From Bradyrhizobium zhengyangense (GTDB taxonomy: Bacteria > Pseudomonadota > Alphaproteobacteria > Rhizobiales > Xanthobacteraceae), in contig NZ_JAKLUA010000003.1 of assembly GCF_022012435.1 (NCBI RefSeq), positions 62,001-126,000 on the forward strand: a stretch of DNA of 64,000 nt, in the 5' to 3' direction. Of the stretch, positions 48,973-58,237 are shown one piece after another. Positions within the stretch are counted from its first letter, which is position 1. Every line of letters begins with the position of its first letter. The notes below the pieces were generated by a model. It did not search any database and was not told where the DNA came from. It saw nothing but the letters and a program-made list of their open reading frames with translations. The position numbers were made by a program, and so were the translations under genes.

Positions 48973-48981
48973 GTGGTCGCG

Positions 48982-50814
48982 ATGCGCATCCTGGGGATCT
49001 CGGCCTTCTACCATGACAGTGCCGCGGCGCTTGTGATCGATGGCAAGATCGTCGCGGCGGCGCAAGAAGAACGCTTCACGCGCAGGAAGCACGATCCCGG
49101 CTTTCCCGGCTCCGCGATTCGTTATTGCCTTGAGGAAGCCGGCATTGGCGCGAGCGCGCTCGATCATGTCGTGTTCTACGAAAAGCCATTTCTCAAGTTC
49201 GAGCGCCTGCTCGAGACCTATCTTGCCTTTGCGCCGCGTGGCTTTCGGTCGTTCCGGACGGCCATTCCGGTCTGGCTCAAGGAAAAGCTGTTCCAGAAGA
49301 GCGTTCTCCGTAATCATCTGCGTGCGATTGATGACGCCGTCGATTGGGAGGCAAGGCTTCTGTTTGCCGATCATCATCAAAGCCACGCGGCCTCGGCCTT
49401 TTTCGCCTCTCCGTTCACGGAATCCGCGATCCTCACGCTCGATGGTGTCGGCGAGTGGACGACGACGTCGGCTGGCTTTGGCCGTGACAACACGCTCGAT
49501 TTGCGGCGCGAGATCAACTTCCCGCATTCGATCGGGCTGCTCTATTCAGCTTTCACCTATTACACCGGCTTCAAGGTCAATTCCGGTGAGTACAAGGTGA
49601 TGGGGCTCGCCCCCTATGGCGAGCCGAAATATGCGAAGCTGATCCTCGAGCATCTCGTCGATCTCAAGGACGACGGCAGCTTCAGGCTCGATCTCGGCTA
49701 TTTCGATTATTGCACCGGTCTCACCATGACCAATAGCCGTTTCGACGACCTGTTCGGCGGCAGGCCGCGCGATCCATCGGAGCTATTGGAGCAGCGTCAC
49801 ATGGATCTGGCGGCGTCTGTCCAGCATGTGACCGAGGAGATCGTGCTGCGTCTCACCCGCAGCCTGGCGCGCGAGGGTCTATCGAAAAATCTCTGTCCCG
49901 CCGGTGGCGTCGCGCTGAATTGCGTCGCCAACGGCAAGGTCCTGCGTGACGGGCAATTCGAGAAGATCTGGATCCAGCCGGCCGCAGGCGATGCCGGTGG
50001 CGCGGTCGGCGCCGCGCTGGCGGCGTATCATCAATTCGCAGGCAAACCCCGCATCCCCGCCGCGGGCGACGCCATGGCGGGGAGCTATCTTGGGCCGGCC
50101 TTCGCGCCATCGGAGATCGAAAGCCGGCTGCGAGCAGCCGGTGCCGTGTTCACCGAGCTCGATGATGACGCCATCATCAGCGACACCGTCGAGGCCCTGA
50201 TCGCGGAGAAGGCGGTCGGATGGTTCCAGGGGCGAATGGAGTTCGGTCCACGCGCGTTGGGGGCGCGCTCCATTCTCGGTGACCCCCGGTCCCCCACCAT
50301 GCAGAGCTCGCTCAATCTGCGCGTCAAGTTTCGAGAAAGCTTCCGTCCATTTGCGCCGGCGGTGCTCCGTGAGGATGTCGCCGACTGGTTCGAGCTCGAC
50401 GAGGATAGTCCCTATATGCTGCTTGTCGCGGACGTCTTGGGGAAGCGGCGGCTACCGGCCGATCCACGCAACGAGACGCTGTTCGGTATCGAGCGCCTCA
50501 ATATCGCCCGATCGGACATCCCGGCCGTGACCCACGTCGACTATTCGGCGCGCGTCCAGACCGTGCATGCCGATACCAACCAGCGATTTCATGACCTGCT
50601 CACGGCCTTCAAGGCCGCGACGGGGTGTCCGGTGCTGGTCAACACCAGCTTCAACGTGCGCGGCGAGCCGATCGTGTGCACGCCGGAAGATGCCTTCCGC
50701 TGCTTCATGGGCAGCGATATCGAGGTCCTGGTGGTCGGCAATTGCTTCCTGAAGAAGGAAGACCAGTCGCCGACGCTGAAGCTCGACTACAAGAACCGCT
50801 TCGAGCTCGACTGA
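48982..50814 (+). CDS. NodU/CmcH-family carbamoyltransferase
   Basis: 610 residues. The N-terminal ASKHA domain reads ILGISAFYHDSAAALVIDGKIVAAAQEERFTRRKHDPGFP, with the metal and carbamoyl-adenylate site in HHQSHAASAFF and TLDGVGEW. The C-terminal domain has WFQGRMEFGPRALGARSILGDPR and CPVLVNTSFNVRGEPIVCTPEDA. It uses carbamoyl phosphate and ATP to O-carbamoylate an acceptor; here the acceptor is unknown. It is the third gene of the SxtJ-DUF5989-carbamoyltransferase set. ATG 48982 is preferred; a GTG at 48973 is also in frame. The stop overlaps the start of a broken hydrolase gene by one base (TGATG). Confidence 0.93.
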   Translation: MRILGISAFYHDSAAALVIDGKIVAAAQEERFTRRKHDPGFPGSAIRYCLEEAGIGASALDHVVFYEKPFLKFERLLETYLAFAPRGFRSFRTAIPVWLKEKLFQKSVLRNHLRAIDDAVDWEARLLFADHHQSHAASAFFASPFTESAILTLDGVGEWTTTSAGFGRDNTLDLRREINFPHSIGLLYSAFTYYTGFKVNSGEYKVMGLAPYGEPKYAKLILEHLVDLKDDGSFRLDLGYFDYCTGLTMTNSRFDDLFGGRPRDPSELLEQRHMDLAASVQHVTEEIVLRLTRSLAREGLSKNLCPAGGVALNCVANGKVLRDGQFEKIWIQPAAGDAGGAVGAALAAYHQFAGKPRIPAAGDAMAGSYLGPAFAPSEIESRLRAAGAVFTELDDDAIISDTVEALIAEKAVGWFQGRMEFGPRALGARSILGDPRSPTMQSSLNLRVKFRESFRPFAPAVLREDVADWFELDEDSPYMLLVADVLGKRRLPADPRNETLFGIERLNIARSDIPAVTHVDYSARVQTVHADTNQRFHDLLTAFKAATGCPVLVNTSFNVRGEPIVCTPEDAFRCFMGSDIEVLVVGNCFLKKEDQSPTLKLDYKNRFELD

Positions 50815-51085
50815 TGGTCAGGGATGACGAGGCTGCTCGCAAAGATAAAATGCTTCGTCACTTGCTCCATTCGCTCGTCGCAATCTCATCATGACGGCCG
50901 TGACGTTGGCAGCTTTGGAGATCGGGCTCCGGATCGCCGATTTTCGCGAGCTGCGGGACGGCGTCAGCGAGCGCTCGCTGAGCTACGCCTATGACGCCGA
51001 ACTCGGACGGGCCCCGGTTCGGGGATCGACCTCCGTCGGTGTGGTTGCGTCCGCCTCGCCGACACCGGAGGCGCAGCGCCGGTGA
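50814..51085 (+). pseudogene. Truncated, frameshifted SGNH-hydrolase-like remnant
   Basis: A short frame from ATG 50814 (ending LRHLLHSLVAISS) breaks at 50894, and the reading continues in another frame from 50891 as MTAVTLAALEIGLRIADF. Joined, the two give a membrane helix followed by RELRDGVSERSLSYAYDAELG. That matches residues ~5-50 of the intact hydrolase at 47136-48101 (RVLRQDASERSLSYDYDAELG). The similarity ends after about 60 residues, and the catalytic part with GDS is missing. The coupled TGATG start shows it was once the fourth gene of the operon. Confidence 0.8.
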
Positions 51086-51275
51086 CCTCAGGGCCTAGCC
51101 GCCTCCCGTCACCCGCCATCTCCCGTCTCCCGCGCGCTTCAGCACGGGATCGCTCACCCGTACCCTGACGGTTCGTCGCATTGGCGACCGCTGCCAATGC
51201 GTCATGCACAAACGCCGCTGTACAGAGGCCGCCGCCGTCCGTAACCTCCGGGCCGCAAATTTCGGGAGATGCGGC

Positions 51276-52835
51276 GTGGCGAAGAAGACGGCGACCAAGA
51301 AGAAAAGTGCTTCAAAGAAAGCAAAGAAGATCGCGAGTAAGAAGACCTCTTTCCGTAAAAGGGCTGTCGCGAAACCGACCGCCAAGACAGCGGTCAAGAA
51401 GGCCACGGCGCGTCGCCCCAAGGGGCCGGCCTGGCAATGGTCCGCGGTCGAGACCGCCGCCGCGATCCGCTCCGGCGCAATCTCCGCGGTGGAGACCGTT
51501 GAGGCCCATCTGGGGCGGATGCATGTGGTCAATCCCAGGCTGAATGCGGTCGTGGTCGATCTTGGAGAGGAAGCGCTGAAGGCGGCGCATGGGGCGGACA
51601 AGCAGCGCGCCAAGGGTGGCGAGCTCGGCCTCCTGCACGGCGTGCCCGTGACCATCAAGGAGAATGTCGACTACGAAGGCAGGCCCAATTTCAACGGCGT
51701 TCCCGCCAACAAGGATCTCGTTGCGCCGTCGGATTCGCCTGTCGTGCGCAACCTGAAAAAGGCCGGCGCGATCGTCATCGGCCTCACCAACACGCCGGAA
51801 TTCTCGTTCCGCGGCTTCACCGACAATCCGCTGCACGGATTGACGCTCAACCCCTGGGATTCCGATATCACCTGCGGCGGCTCTTCGGGCGGCGCGGGAT
51901 CGGCGGTCGCCGCCGGCATCGGCACCATCGCGCATGGCAACGATATCGGCGGTTCACTGCGCTGGCCAGCACACTGCAACGGTGTTGCGACCATCAAGCC
52001 GACGCAGGGGCGCATTCCCGCCTTCAACGCGAGTGCCACCGCAGAGCGACCGATGCTGGCGCATCTGATGTCGGCGCAAGGGCCGCTCGCACGCCATGTT
52101 GCCGACGTTCGTCTTGCGCTGGAAGCGATGAGTCAGCGCGATCCGCGCGACCCCTGGTGGGTGCCGGCGCCGCTGGTCGGACCGAAGCCGAAGGGACCGA
52201 TCAAGGTCGCGCTGGCGAAAATCCCTGAAGACATGAAGGTTGATCCGTCGGTCAGCGCGGCGCTGCGGCAGGCCGCCGATCATCTGGAGCGTTCCGGCTA
52301 TCGCGTCAGCGAGGTCGAGGTGCCCGACATCAACGGCGTCTGGCAGATCTGGTGCGACATCATCACCAACGAGACGGTGGTGATGCAGGAGGCCGGTATG
52401 CTGAAGGTGACGTCCGAAGACTTCCACAAGGCCTGGGGTGGCATGAAGGCCAAGGCCAATGTCCTCGACCTCAAGGCCTGGATGCAGGCGACAGCCGCGC
52501 GCAGCGGCCATATCCGCGCCTGGCAATTGTTCTTCGAGCAGTATCCAGTAGTGCTGGCGCCGACCACGGTGAAGCCGACGCCGGGCCCGCGCGACGACAC
52601 CATCAGCGCCGAGCGCGTGCAGGAAATCTTCTGGGGTGAGATCCGCTTCATCTCCGCCATGAACGTCCTGGGCCTGCCCGGCGCCGTGGTGCCGGTGACC
52701 GTGCATGACGGCAAGCCGATCGGCGTGCAGCTCATCGCCGGCCGCTACCGCGAGGATCTCGCGCTGGACGCTGCCGCTGCGATCGAGAAGCGGGCGGGCG
52801 TGCTGACCCATCGGCTCTGGGAGATGATGGAGTAG
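51276..52835 (+). CDS. Amidase-signature hydrolase with lysine-rich N-terminal tail
   Basis: 519 residues from GTG 51276 (GGGAGATGC ahead). The first ~45 residues are almost only Lys, Ala, Thr, Arg and Ser (AKKTATKKKSASKKAKKIAS), like a histone H1 tail. The amidase-signature domain follows: GVPVTIKENV with K128, CGGSSGGAGSAVAAG with S203 and DIGGSLRWPAHCNG with nucleophile S227. The Lys-75-Ser-24-Ser spacing equals the classic Ser-cisSer-Lys triad. It hydrolyses an amide of unknown identity. The tail might bind nucleic acid or polyphosphate. A terminator follows 13 bases after the stop. Confidence 0.9.
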   Translation: MAKKTATKKKSASKKAKKIASKKTSFRKRAVAKPTAKTAVKKATARRPKGPAWQWSAVETAAAIRSGAISAVETVEAHLGRMHVVNPRLNAVVVDLGEEALKAAHGADKQRAKGGELGLLHGVPVTIKENVDYEGRPNFNGVPANKDLVAPSDSPVVRNLKKAGAIVIGLTNTPEFSFRGFTDNPLHGLTLNPWDSDITCGGSSGGAGSAVAAGIGTIAHGNDIGGSLRWPAHCNGVATIKPTQGRIPAFNASATAERPMLAHLMSAQGPLARHVADVRLALEAMSQRDPRDPWWVPAPLVGPKPKGPIKVALAKIPEDMKVDPSVSAALRQAADHLERSGYRVSEVEVPDINGVWQIWCDIITNETVVMQEAGMLKVTSEDFHKAWGGMKAKANVLDLKAWMQATAARSGHIRAWQLFFEQYPVVLAPTTVKPTPGPRDDTISAERVQEIFWGEIRFISAMNVLGLPGAVVPVTVHDGKPIGVQLIAGRYREDLALDAAAAIEKRAGVLTHRLWEMME

Positions 52836-52847
52836 GGCGATAGGACC

Positions 52848-52882
52848 GGTTCTCCCTCTCCATGTGTGAGGGAGAACCTTTT
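52848..52882 (+). terminator. Rho-independent terminator after the amidase
   Basis: A perfect 11-bp stem (GGTTCTCCCTC and GAGGGAGAACC, 9-base loop) is followed by TTTT, 13 bases past the amidase stop. Confidence 0.85.
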
Positions 52883-52980
52883 GGCGAGCCCGACGCAGTC
52901 GTTAATCCAAATTGACTCAAATTTTAGCCAATTCACCAACAACCGTTAGGGTTACTTCCTCGATCTCTAAGCGAATTATT

Positions 52981-53070
52981 GTCCGCTTTACCACCCGCCT
53001 CTAACAGAGGGACGGCGGACAACGCACATGCCTCATACAGGCCAATAAGTGCGGCCCGCGTCCCACGCGG
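52981..53070 (+). promoter_or_regulatory. Structured 5' leader of the methionine genes (riboswitch or attenuator candidate)
   Basis: Three consecutive hairpins lie directly before the sulfhydrylase gene. Hairpin 1: GTCCGC (52981) with GCGGAC (53015), containing CCTCT/AGAGG. Hairpin 2: CGCAC (53023) with GTGCG (53049), containing GCCT/AGGC. Hairpin 3: CCGCGT (53056) with ACGCGG (53065). The last arm covers the first two G of the ribosome binding site GGAGG, ten bases before the ATG at 53081. I could not match it to the SAM-II consensus, so a known class is not claimed. Confidence 0.55.
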
Positions 53071-53080
53071 AGGTGGTACG

Positions 53081-54382
53081 ATGCGCAACGAGACGATCGC
53101 TATTCACGCCGGCTACGAGCCCGAAGCCACCACGCACGCGGTCGCCGTGCCGATCTACCAGACTGCCGCCTACGCCTTCGACAGCGCTGACCATGGCGCA
53201 GCGCTCTTCAATCTCGAGGCCGAAGGCTTTCGCTACAGCCGCATCGCCAATCCCACCAGCGCCGTGCTGGAGAAGCGCATCGCACAGCTCGAAGGCGGCG
53301 TCGGCGCGCTCGCGGTTGCGACTGGCCAGGCCGCGCTGCATTTCGCTTTCGTCAACGTCGCCGACCACGGCGGCAACATCGTGTCGGTGCCGCAGCTCTA
53401 CGGCACGACGCATACGCTGCTTTCCCACATCCTGCCGCGGCAGGGCATCACCGGCCGCTTTGCCGAGAGCGATGCGCCCGACGCGATCGCAAGGCTGATC
53501 GACGAGAACACCCGCGCCGTGTTCGCCGAGACCATCGGCAATCCCGCCGGCAATGTTTGCGACATCGAGGCGCTGGCAAAAATTGCGCATGCTCATGGCG
53601 TGCCGCTGATAGTCGACAACACCGTCGCAACGCCCATTCTGCTCAAGCCGTTCGACTACGGCGCCGACATCGCCGTGCACTCGCTGACCAAGTTCCTGGG
53701 CGGCCACGGCACCACGCTCGGCGGTGCCATCGTCGATTCCGGCAACTTCCCCTGGGCGGAGCACGCCGACCGTTTCCCGGCCTACAACAAGCCCGACGCC
53801 TCCTATCACGGGCTCGTCTATGCCGAGCGGTTCGGCAAGACCGCCTATATCGAGCGTGCGCGCAGTGTCTATCAGCGCACCATGGGTTCGGTGCTGTCGC
53901 CGTTCAACGCCTTCCTGCTGCTCCAGGGCATCGAGACCGTGGCGCTGCGCATGGAGCGCCATTGCGAGAATGCCCGCAAGGTCGCCGAATTCCTGCGCAA
54001 CGACCCGCGTGTCGCCTGGATCAATTACACCGGCTTCCCGGAAAGCCCGTATTACCAGCTGGTCCAGAAATATCTCGACGGCAACGCCTCCTCCCTGTTC
54101 ACCTTCGGCATCAAGGGCGGCATGGAAGCCGGCAAGGCCTTCTATGATGCGCTGAAGCTGATTACGCGGCTCGTCAACATTGGCGACGCCAAGTCGCTGG
54201 CCTGCCATCCGGCCTCGACCACGCACCGCCAGATGTCGGCGGAGCAACAGCGCACTGCAGGTGTTCTGCCGGAGACGATCCGCCTCTCGATTGGCATCGA
54301 GCACGCCTCAGACATCATCGAGGACATCGATCAGGCGCTGGAAAAGGCCTGTCCGGCCGCGCGTCTTCAGGCCGCGGAGTAG
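53081..54382 (+). CDS. O-acetylhomoserine/O-succinylhomoserine sulfhydrylase (MetY-like)
   Basis: 433 residues of the Cys/Met-metabolism PLP family. The N-terminus reads NETIAIHAGYEPEATTHAV, the phosphate contact is YSRIANPTSAVLEKR and the PLP Lys is K204 in HSLTKFLGGHGTTLGG. The length and the FGIKGGMEAGKAFYDALKLIT region fit the MetY group. It makes homocysteine from an acyl-homoserine and sulfide. ATG 53081 follows GGAGGTGG; the longer frame to 52979 is the leader. It is followed after 12 bases by a MetA-family gene, so the two steps are co-expressed. Which acyl group is used depends on that partner. Confidence 0.92.
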   Translation: MRNETIAIHAGYEPEATTHAVAVPIYQTAAYAFDSADHGAALFNLEAEGFRYSRIANPTSAVLEKRIAQLEGGVGALAVATGQAALHFAFVNVADHGGNIVSVPQLYGTTHTLLSHILPRQGITGRFAESDAPDAIARLIDENTRAVFAETIGNPAGNVCDIEALAKIAHAHGVPLIVDNTVATPILLKPFDYGADIAVHSLTKFLGGHGTTLGGAIVDSGNFPWAEHADRFPAYNKPDASYHGLVYAERFGKTAYIERARSVYQRTMGSVLSPFNAFLLLQGIETVALRMERHCENARKVAEFLRNDPRVAWINYTGFPESPYYQLVQKYLDGNASSLFTFGIKGGMEAGKAFYDALKLITRLVNIGDAKSLACHPASTTHRQMSAEQQRTAGVLPETIRLSIGIEHASDIIEDIDQALEKACPAARLQAAE

Positions 54383-54394
54383 GCAGTCGGACCG

Positions 54395-55396
54395 ATGAGC
54401 GTCTTGATCGCCAGGGATCAAGGTATCGCGAGCCCGGCGCTGGTTCCAGCCGAAGGCGACCTCGCGCGCGTTCATGCGGTTCCTGAGCTCACCATTGGGT
54501 TGATCAACAACATGCCGGATACGGCGCTAAAGGCGACCGAGCGGCAGTTCATGAAGCTGCTCCAGGCCGCTGCAGGGCCGCGCCGCATCCGCTTCCATTG
54601 CTTCTCGCTGCCGTCGGTTAAGCGCTCGCCGGAAGCGAAGTGGCATGTCGAGAGCGAATATTCCGACCTCGCGGATCTCAAGCACCAAAAATTCGATGGC
54701 CTGATCGTGACGGGCGCGGAGCCGGTCGCGCCCGAGCTCGACCAGGAGCCGTACTGGCGCGATCTTACCGAGCTGATCGACTGGGCCAGGGTCAATACGC
54801 GCTCGACGATCTGGTCGTGCCTTGCCGCCCATGCGGCGGTGCTGCATCTTGATCGCATCGAACGACAGCGGCTGTCGTCGAAATGCCATGGGATATTCGA
54901 CTGCGAGGCCGTGACCGGCGACCCGCTGACCCGCAATGCGCCGGCACCGCTCAAGGTCTCGCATTCGCGCCTGAATGAAGTGACCGAACGCGATCTAGCG
55001 CAGGCCGGTTATCAGGTGCTGAGCCGGTCGGCCCAGGCTGGCGTCGACGTCTTCATCCGGCAGTATGCCAGCCGCTTCGTGTTCTTCCAGGGCCATCCCG
55101 AGTATGACGCATTGTCGCTGCAGCGCGAATATCTGCGCGACATCGGTCGTTATCTCGCGCGTGAGCGGGAGGTCTATCCCGCCCTCCCGGTGAGTTATTT
55201 TGACGCAACGACGGAGGACAAGCTCGCGCGCTTCGAGAAACGGGCGAAGCACCAGCGTCATCCGGCGCTGACCAACGAGCTGCCAGCGCTGACTTTGCGC
55301 ACAGATATCGCGGCTGGCACCGCCGCAGCGGTGCTTTTCAGCAATTGGCTGCAATATCTCGGTGCGGACGCCGATGCTCCGCTGCTTGCGCGTTAG
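54395..55396 (+). CDS. Homoserine O-acyltransferase, MetA family
   Basis: 333 residues. The class I amidotransferase-like fold keeps the catalytic C142 (IWSCLAAHAAVLHLD), the same number as in E. coli MetA, and the His of FFQGHPEYDALSLQ. It acylates homoserine from an acyl-CoA, the first step to methionine. E. coli-type succinyl enzymes have Gly at position 111 and acetyl-using relatives Glu; direct alignment at IVTGAEPVAPEL puts Val there. So the donor cannot be named from sequence. It is 12 bases after the sulfhydrylase gene. Confidence 0.88.
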   Translation: MSVLIARDQGIASPALVPAEGDLARVHAVPELTIGLINNMPDTALKATERQFMKLLQAAAGPRRIRFHCFSLPSVKRSPEAKWHVESEYSDLADLKHQKFDGLIVTGAEPVAPELDQEPYWRDLTELIDWARVNTRSTIWSCLAAHAAVLHLDRIERQRLSSKCHGIFDCEAVTGDPLTRNAPAPLKVSHSRLNEVTERDLAQAGYQVLSRSAQAGVDVFIRQYASRFVFFQGHPEYDALSLQREYLRDIGRYLAREREVYPALPVSYFDATTEDKLARFEKRAKHQRHPALTNELPALTLRTDIAAGTAAAVLFSNWLQYLGADADAPLLAR

Positions 55397-55501
55397 TCCG
55401 AGGCTGGTGGCTCCGCATTAGGATTACCCAAGCGTTAAGCTTGCCTCACACCCCGCGCAAATGTTTCAGTACAGAAACACAGACTCACAGGGAATGCACT
55501 C

Positions 55502-56245
55502 GTGCTGTCGGGCCTCAACGGACGCTTGAGCAATCGGCTGGCGCGGCATTTCCGCGCCGCTCCGCACCGCCTGCCGGCGCACGCGCCGATGGTGAGCTTC
55601 ACCTTCGATGATGCACCCGATAGCGCAGCAGGCGAGGGCGCTGCGCTGCTGGAATCGCATGATGGGCGCGGCACGTTCTATATCGCAGGCAGCCTGATCA
55701 ATCAGCCCGGAGACCACTGGCACGGTCTGTCGAACGAGGCGATCGTTCGGCTGCATCGCGCCGGTCACGAGATCGGCTGCCATACTTTCTCGCATTCGCG
55801 CGCGGTCGATCTCGACGAGAGTGCGATGGCGCGCGAGATCGAGCGGAACCGCAGCCATTTTCGCGGCATCGATAGCTCGATCCGGCTTGAGAATTTTGCC
55901 TATCCGTACGGCCTCGCCTCGGTCTGGCGCAAACCGCAGCTCGCCAAAATCTTTCGTTCGGCGCGGGGGATCCTTCCCGGCGTCAACAACGACGTGATCG
56001 ATCTCCAGTTCCTGCGCGCTTCGCCGCTGGTCAATTGCGAGATCGATACGGATGGTGTCGATCGCTATTTCGACGAGGCGGTGGCAAGCGGCGGCTGGCT
56101 GATCTTCTACGGCCATGACGTTGTCGATGCGCCGAGCCCCTATGGCTGCACGCCGGCCCTGCTGCGCCACGCGCTGATGGCGGCGGCATCGCGCAACATG
56201 CCGATTGTGACAGTCGCCGAAGCCTTGCGCCGGATCGGGGCGTAG
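55502..56245 (+). CDS. Polysaccharide deacetylase (NodB-homology) protein
   Basis: 247 residues from GTG 55502. NodB motif 1 is VSFTFDDAPDSAAG (D36, D37) and motif 2 is GCHTFSHSRAVDL, giving the Asp-His-His metal site. FAYPYGLASVWRKPQLA is the third motif. No signal peptide or membrane segment is seen, so a cytoplasmic enzyme acting on a precursor is possible, or the N-terminus is longer than read. It removes N- or O-acetyl groups from sugars; the substrate is unknown. It stands alone between the methionine genes and recQ. Confidence 0.87.
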   Translation: MLSGLNGRLSNRLARHFRAAPHRLPAHAPMVSFTFDDAPDSAAGEGAALLESHDGRGTFYIAGSLINQPGDHWHGLSNEAIVRLHRAGHEIGCHTFSHSRAVDLDESAMAREIERNRSHFRGIDSSIRLENFAYPYGLASVWRKPQLAKIFRSARGILPGVNNDVIDLQFLRASPLVNCEIDTDGVDRYFDEAVASGGWLIFYGHDVVDAPSPYGCTPALLRHALMAAASRNMPIVTVAEALRRIGA

Positions 56246-56348
56246 CTTTTCAACTCTTGCGGCAAGTGGAAGGTGAAGATGGGCTTGCCACGCCCGCGCG
56301 GTCATGCGACTGGCGTTGTGGCGAATCTCTTAGACCCTCGACACCCCC

Positions 56349-58214
56349 ATGTCCGTCCCTTCCACCGCTCCGCTGCCCGCGCCGGCCGATGGCCGCGATG
56401 CGCTGTCGGTGTTGCGTTCGGTGTTCGGCCTGCCGGGCTTTCGCGGCGCGCAGGGTGAGATCATCCGTCATGTGACTGATGGCGGCAATTGCCTGGTGCT
56501 GATGCCGACCGGCGGCGGCAAATCGTTGTGCTATCAATTGCCGTCGCTGTTGCGCGAAGGCTGCGGCATCGTGGTCTCGCCGCTGATCGCGCTGATGCGT
56601 GACCAGGTCGCGGGCCTGATCGAGGCCGGCGTCAACGCCGCCGCGCTGAACTCGTCGCTGTCGTTCCAGGAGGCCTCCGAGATCGAGCGGCGCCTGATCG
56701 CAGGCGATCTCGACCTGCTCTATGTCGCGCCCGAACGGCTGGTGACGCCGCGCTGCCTGTCGATGCTGGCGCAGGCCAAGGTGGCGCTGTTCGCGATCGA
56801 CGAGGCGCATTGCGTCTCGCAATGGGGGCACGATTTCCGGCCTGAATATGTCGGCCTCTCCATCATCGCCGAGCGCTTTCCCGACGTGCCCCGCATCGCG
56901 CTGACCGCGACCGCGGATGAGCTGACGCGGAAAGAGATCGTCCAGCGGCTCCAGCTGGCCGACAGCCCGCAATTTGTCTCCAGCTTCGACCGGCCCAACA
57001 TCCGTTACGAGATCGTCGACAAGCGCAACGCGGTGTCGCAGCTGAAGGATTTCATCCGGGAACGGCATGCTGGCGACGCCGGCGTGGTCTATTGCCTATC
57101 GCGCAATCGTGTCGAGGAGGTCGCGGCCGCACTCGACGAGGCCGGCATTTCGGCGCTGCCCTATCACGCCGGCCTCGACAGCAGCGTGCGCTCGCGCAAC
57201 CAGGACCGTTTCCTCAACGAGGACGGCATCGTCATCGTCGCGACCATCGCTTTCGGCATGGGCATCGACAAGCCCGACGTGCGCTTCGTCGCCCATCTCG
57301 ACCTGCCCAAGAGCATCGAGGCCTATTACCAGGAAACCGGACGCGCCGGGCGCGACGGCAAGCCGTCGGTCGCCTGGATGGCCTATGGCCTCTCCGACAT
57401 CGTGCAGCAGCGCCGGATGATCGACGAATCCAGCGGCTCCGACGATTTCAAGCGCGTGTCGATCGGCAAGCTGGATGCACTGGTCGGCCTCGCCGAGACC
57501 GCGCAGTGCCGGCGCAGGCGGCTGCTCGCCTATTTCGGCGAGACGGTAGGCACCGAGAATTGCGGCAATTGCGACAACTGCCTGACGCCGCCAAAAATGC
57601 GTGACGGTAAGGTGCTGGCGCAGAAACTGCTGTCCTGTGTTTATCGGACGGGACAACGTTTCGGCGCGATGCACCTGATCGACGTGCTGATCGGGCGCCT
57701 GACCGACAAGGTGACGCAGTTCGGCCACGACAAGCTGTCGGTGTTCGGCATCGGGCGCGAGCTCAACGAAAAGCAATGGCGGACCGTGCTGCGGCAGCTG
57801 GTCGCGATGGGGCATTTACAGGCCGACAGCGAAGCCTACGGCGCAATGAAGCTGACGGAGACTGCGCGGGGCGTGCTGCGCGGTGAGACCGAAGTTTGGC
57901 TGCGCGAGGAAGCACCTGGAACCCGCGTCCGCGCAAGTCGTGCCAAGGTCCGCCGCGGCGACCTTGCGCCCGCAGCGAACACGCCGCAGGGCGATATCGA
58001 TCCCGAATTGCGCGCGCGACTACGGTCGTGGCGCTCGGATGTGGCGCGCGAGCGCGGCGTGCCGGCCTATGTCGTGCTGCACGATGCCACCATCGACGGC
58101 ATCGTGCGGGCCTGGCCGACCACGCTCGACGAGCTGCGCAATGTCCCCGGCATCGGCGACAAGAAGCTCGAGCATTACGGCGAGGAGCTGTTGCAGATCG
58201 TCAGGACGCGGTAG
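56349..58214 (+). CDS. recQ: ATP-dependent DNA helicase RecQ
   Basis: 621 residues. Helicase domain 1 has [15 protein letters not shown] (Walker A), [17 protein letters not shown] and LTATAD. Domain 2 has [17 protein letters not shown] and [10 protein letters not shown]. The RecQ C-terminal zinc site is [25 protein letters not shown], and the HRDC domain closes the protein ([28 protein letters not shown]). It unwinds recombination intermediates and stalled forks. The length is usual for RecQ with a single HRDC. Its orientation and spacing suggest it is transcribed alone. Confidence 0.96.
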   Translation: MSVPSTAPLPAPADGRDALSVLRSVFGLPGFRGAQGEIIRHVTDGGNCLVLMPTGGGKSLCYQLPSLLREGCGIVVSPLIALMRDQVAGLIEAGVNAAALNSSLSFQEASEIERRLIAGDLDLLYVAPERLVTPRCLSMLAQAKVALFAIDEAHCVSQWGHDFRPEYVGLSIIAERFPDVPRIALTATADELTRKEIVQRLQLADSPQFVSSFDRPNIRYEIVDKRNAVSQLKDFIRERHAGDAGVVYCLSRNRVEEVAAALDEAGISALPYHAGLDSSVRSRNQDRFLNEDGIVIVATIAFGMGIDKPDVRFVAHLDLPKSIEAYYQETGRAGRDGKPSVAWMAYGLSDIVQQRRMIDESSGSDDFKRVSIGKLDALVGLAETAQCRRRRLLAYFGETVGTENCGNCDNCLTPPKMRDGKVLAQKLLSCVYRTGQRFGAMHLIDVLIGRLTDKVTQFGHDKLSVFGIGRELNEKQWRTVLRQLVAMGHLQADSEAYGAMKLTETARGVLRGETEVWLREEAPGTRVRASRAKVRRGDLAPAANTPQGDIDPELRARLRSWRSDVARERGVPAYVVLHDATIDGIVRAWPTTLDELRNVPGIGDKKLEHYGEELLQIVRTR

Positions 58215-58237
58215 GGGCGCGCCGATCTTTCCATATC

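Noticed and set aside
52921..53080. A SAM-II riboswitch before the methionine genes
   Set aside because: The pseudoknot core with a GATAAA-like stretch and a following GCTAA segment is not present, so only an unclassified structured leader is claimed.
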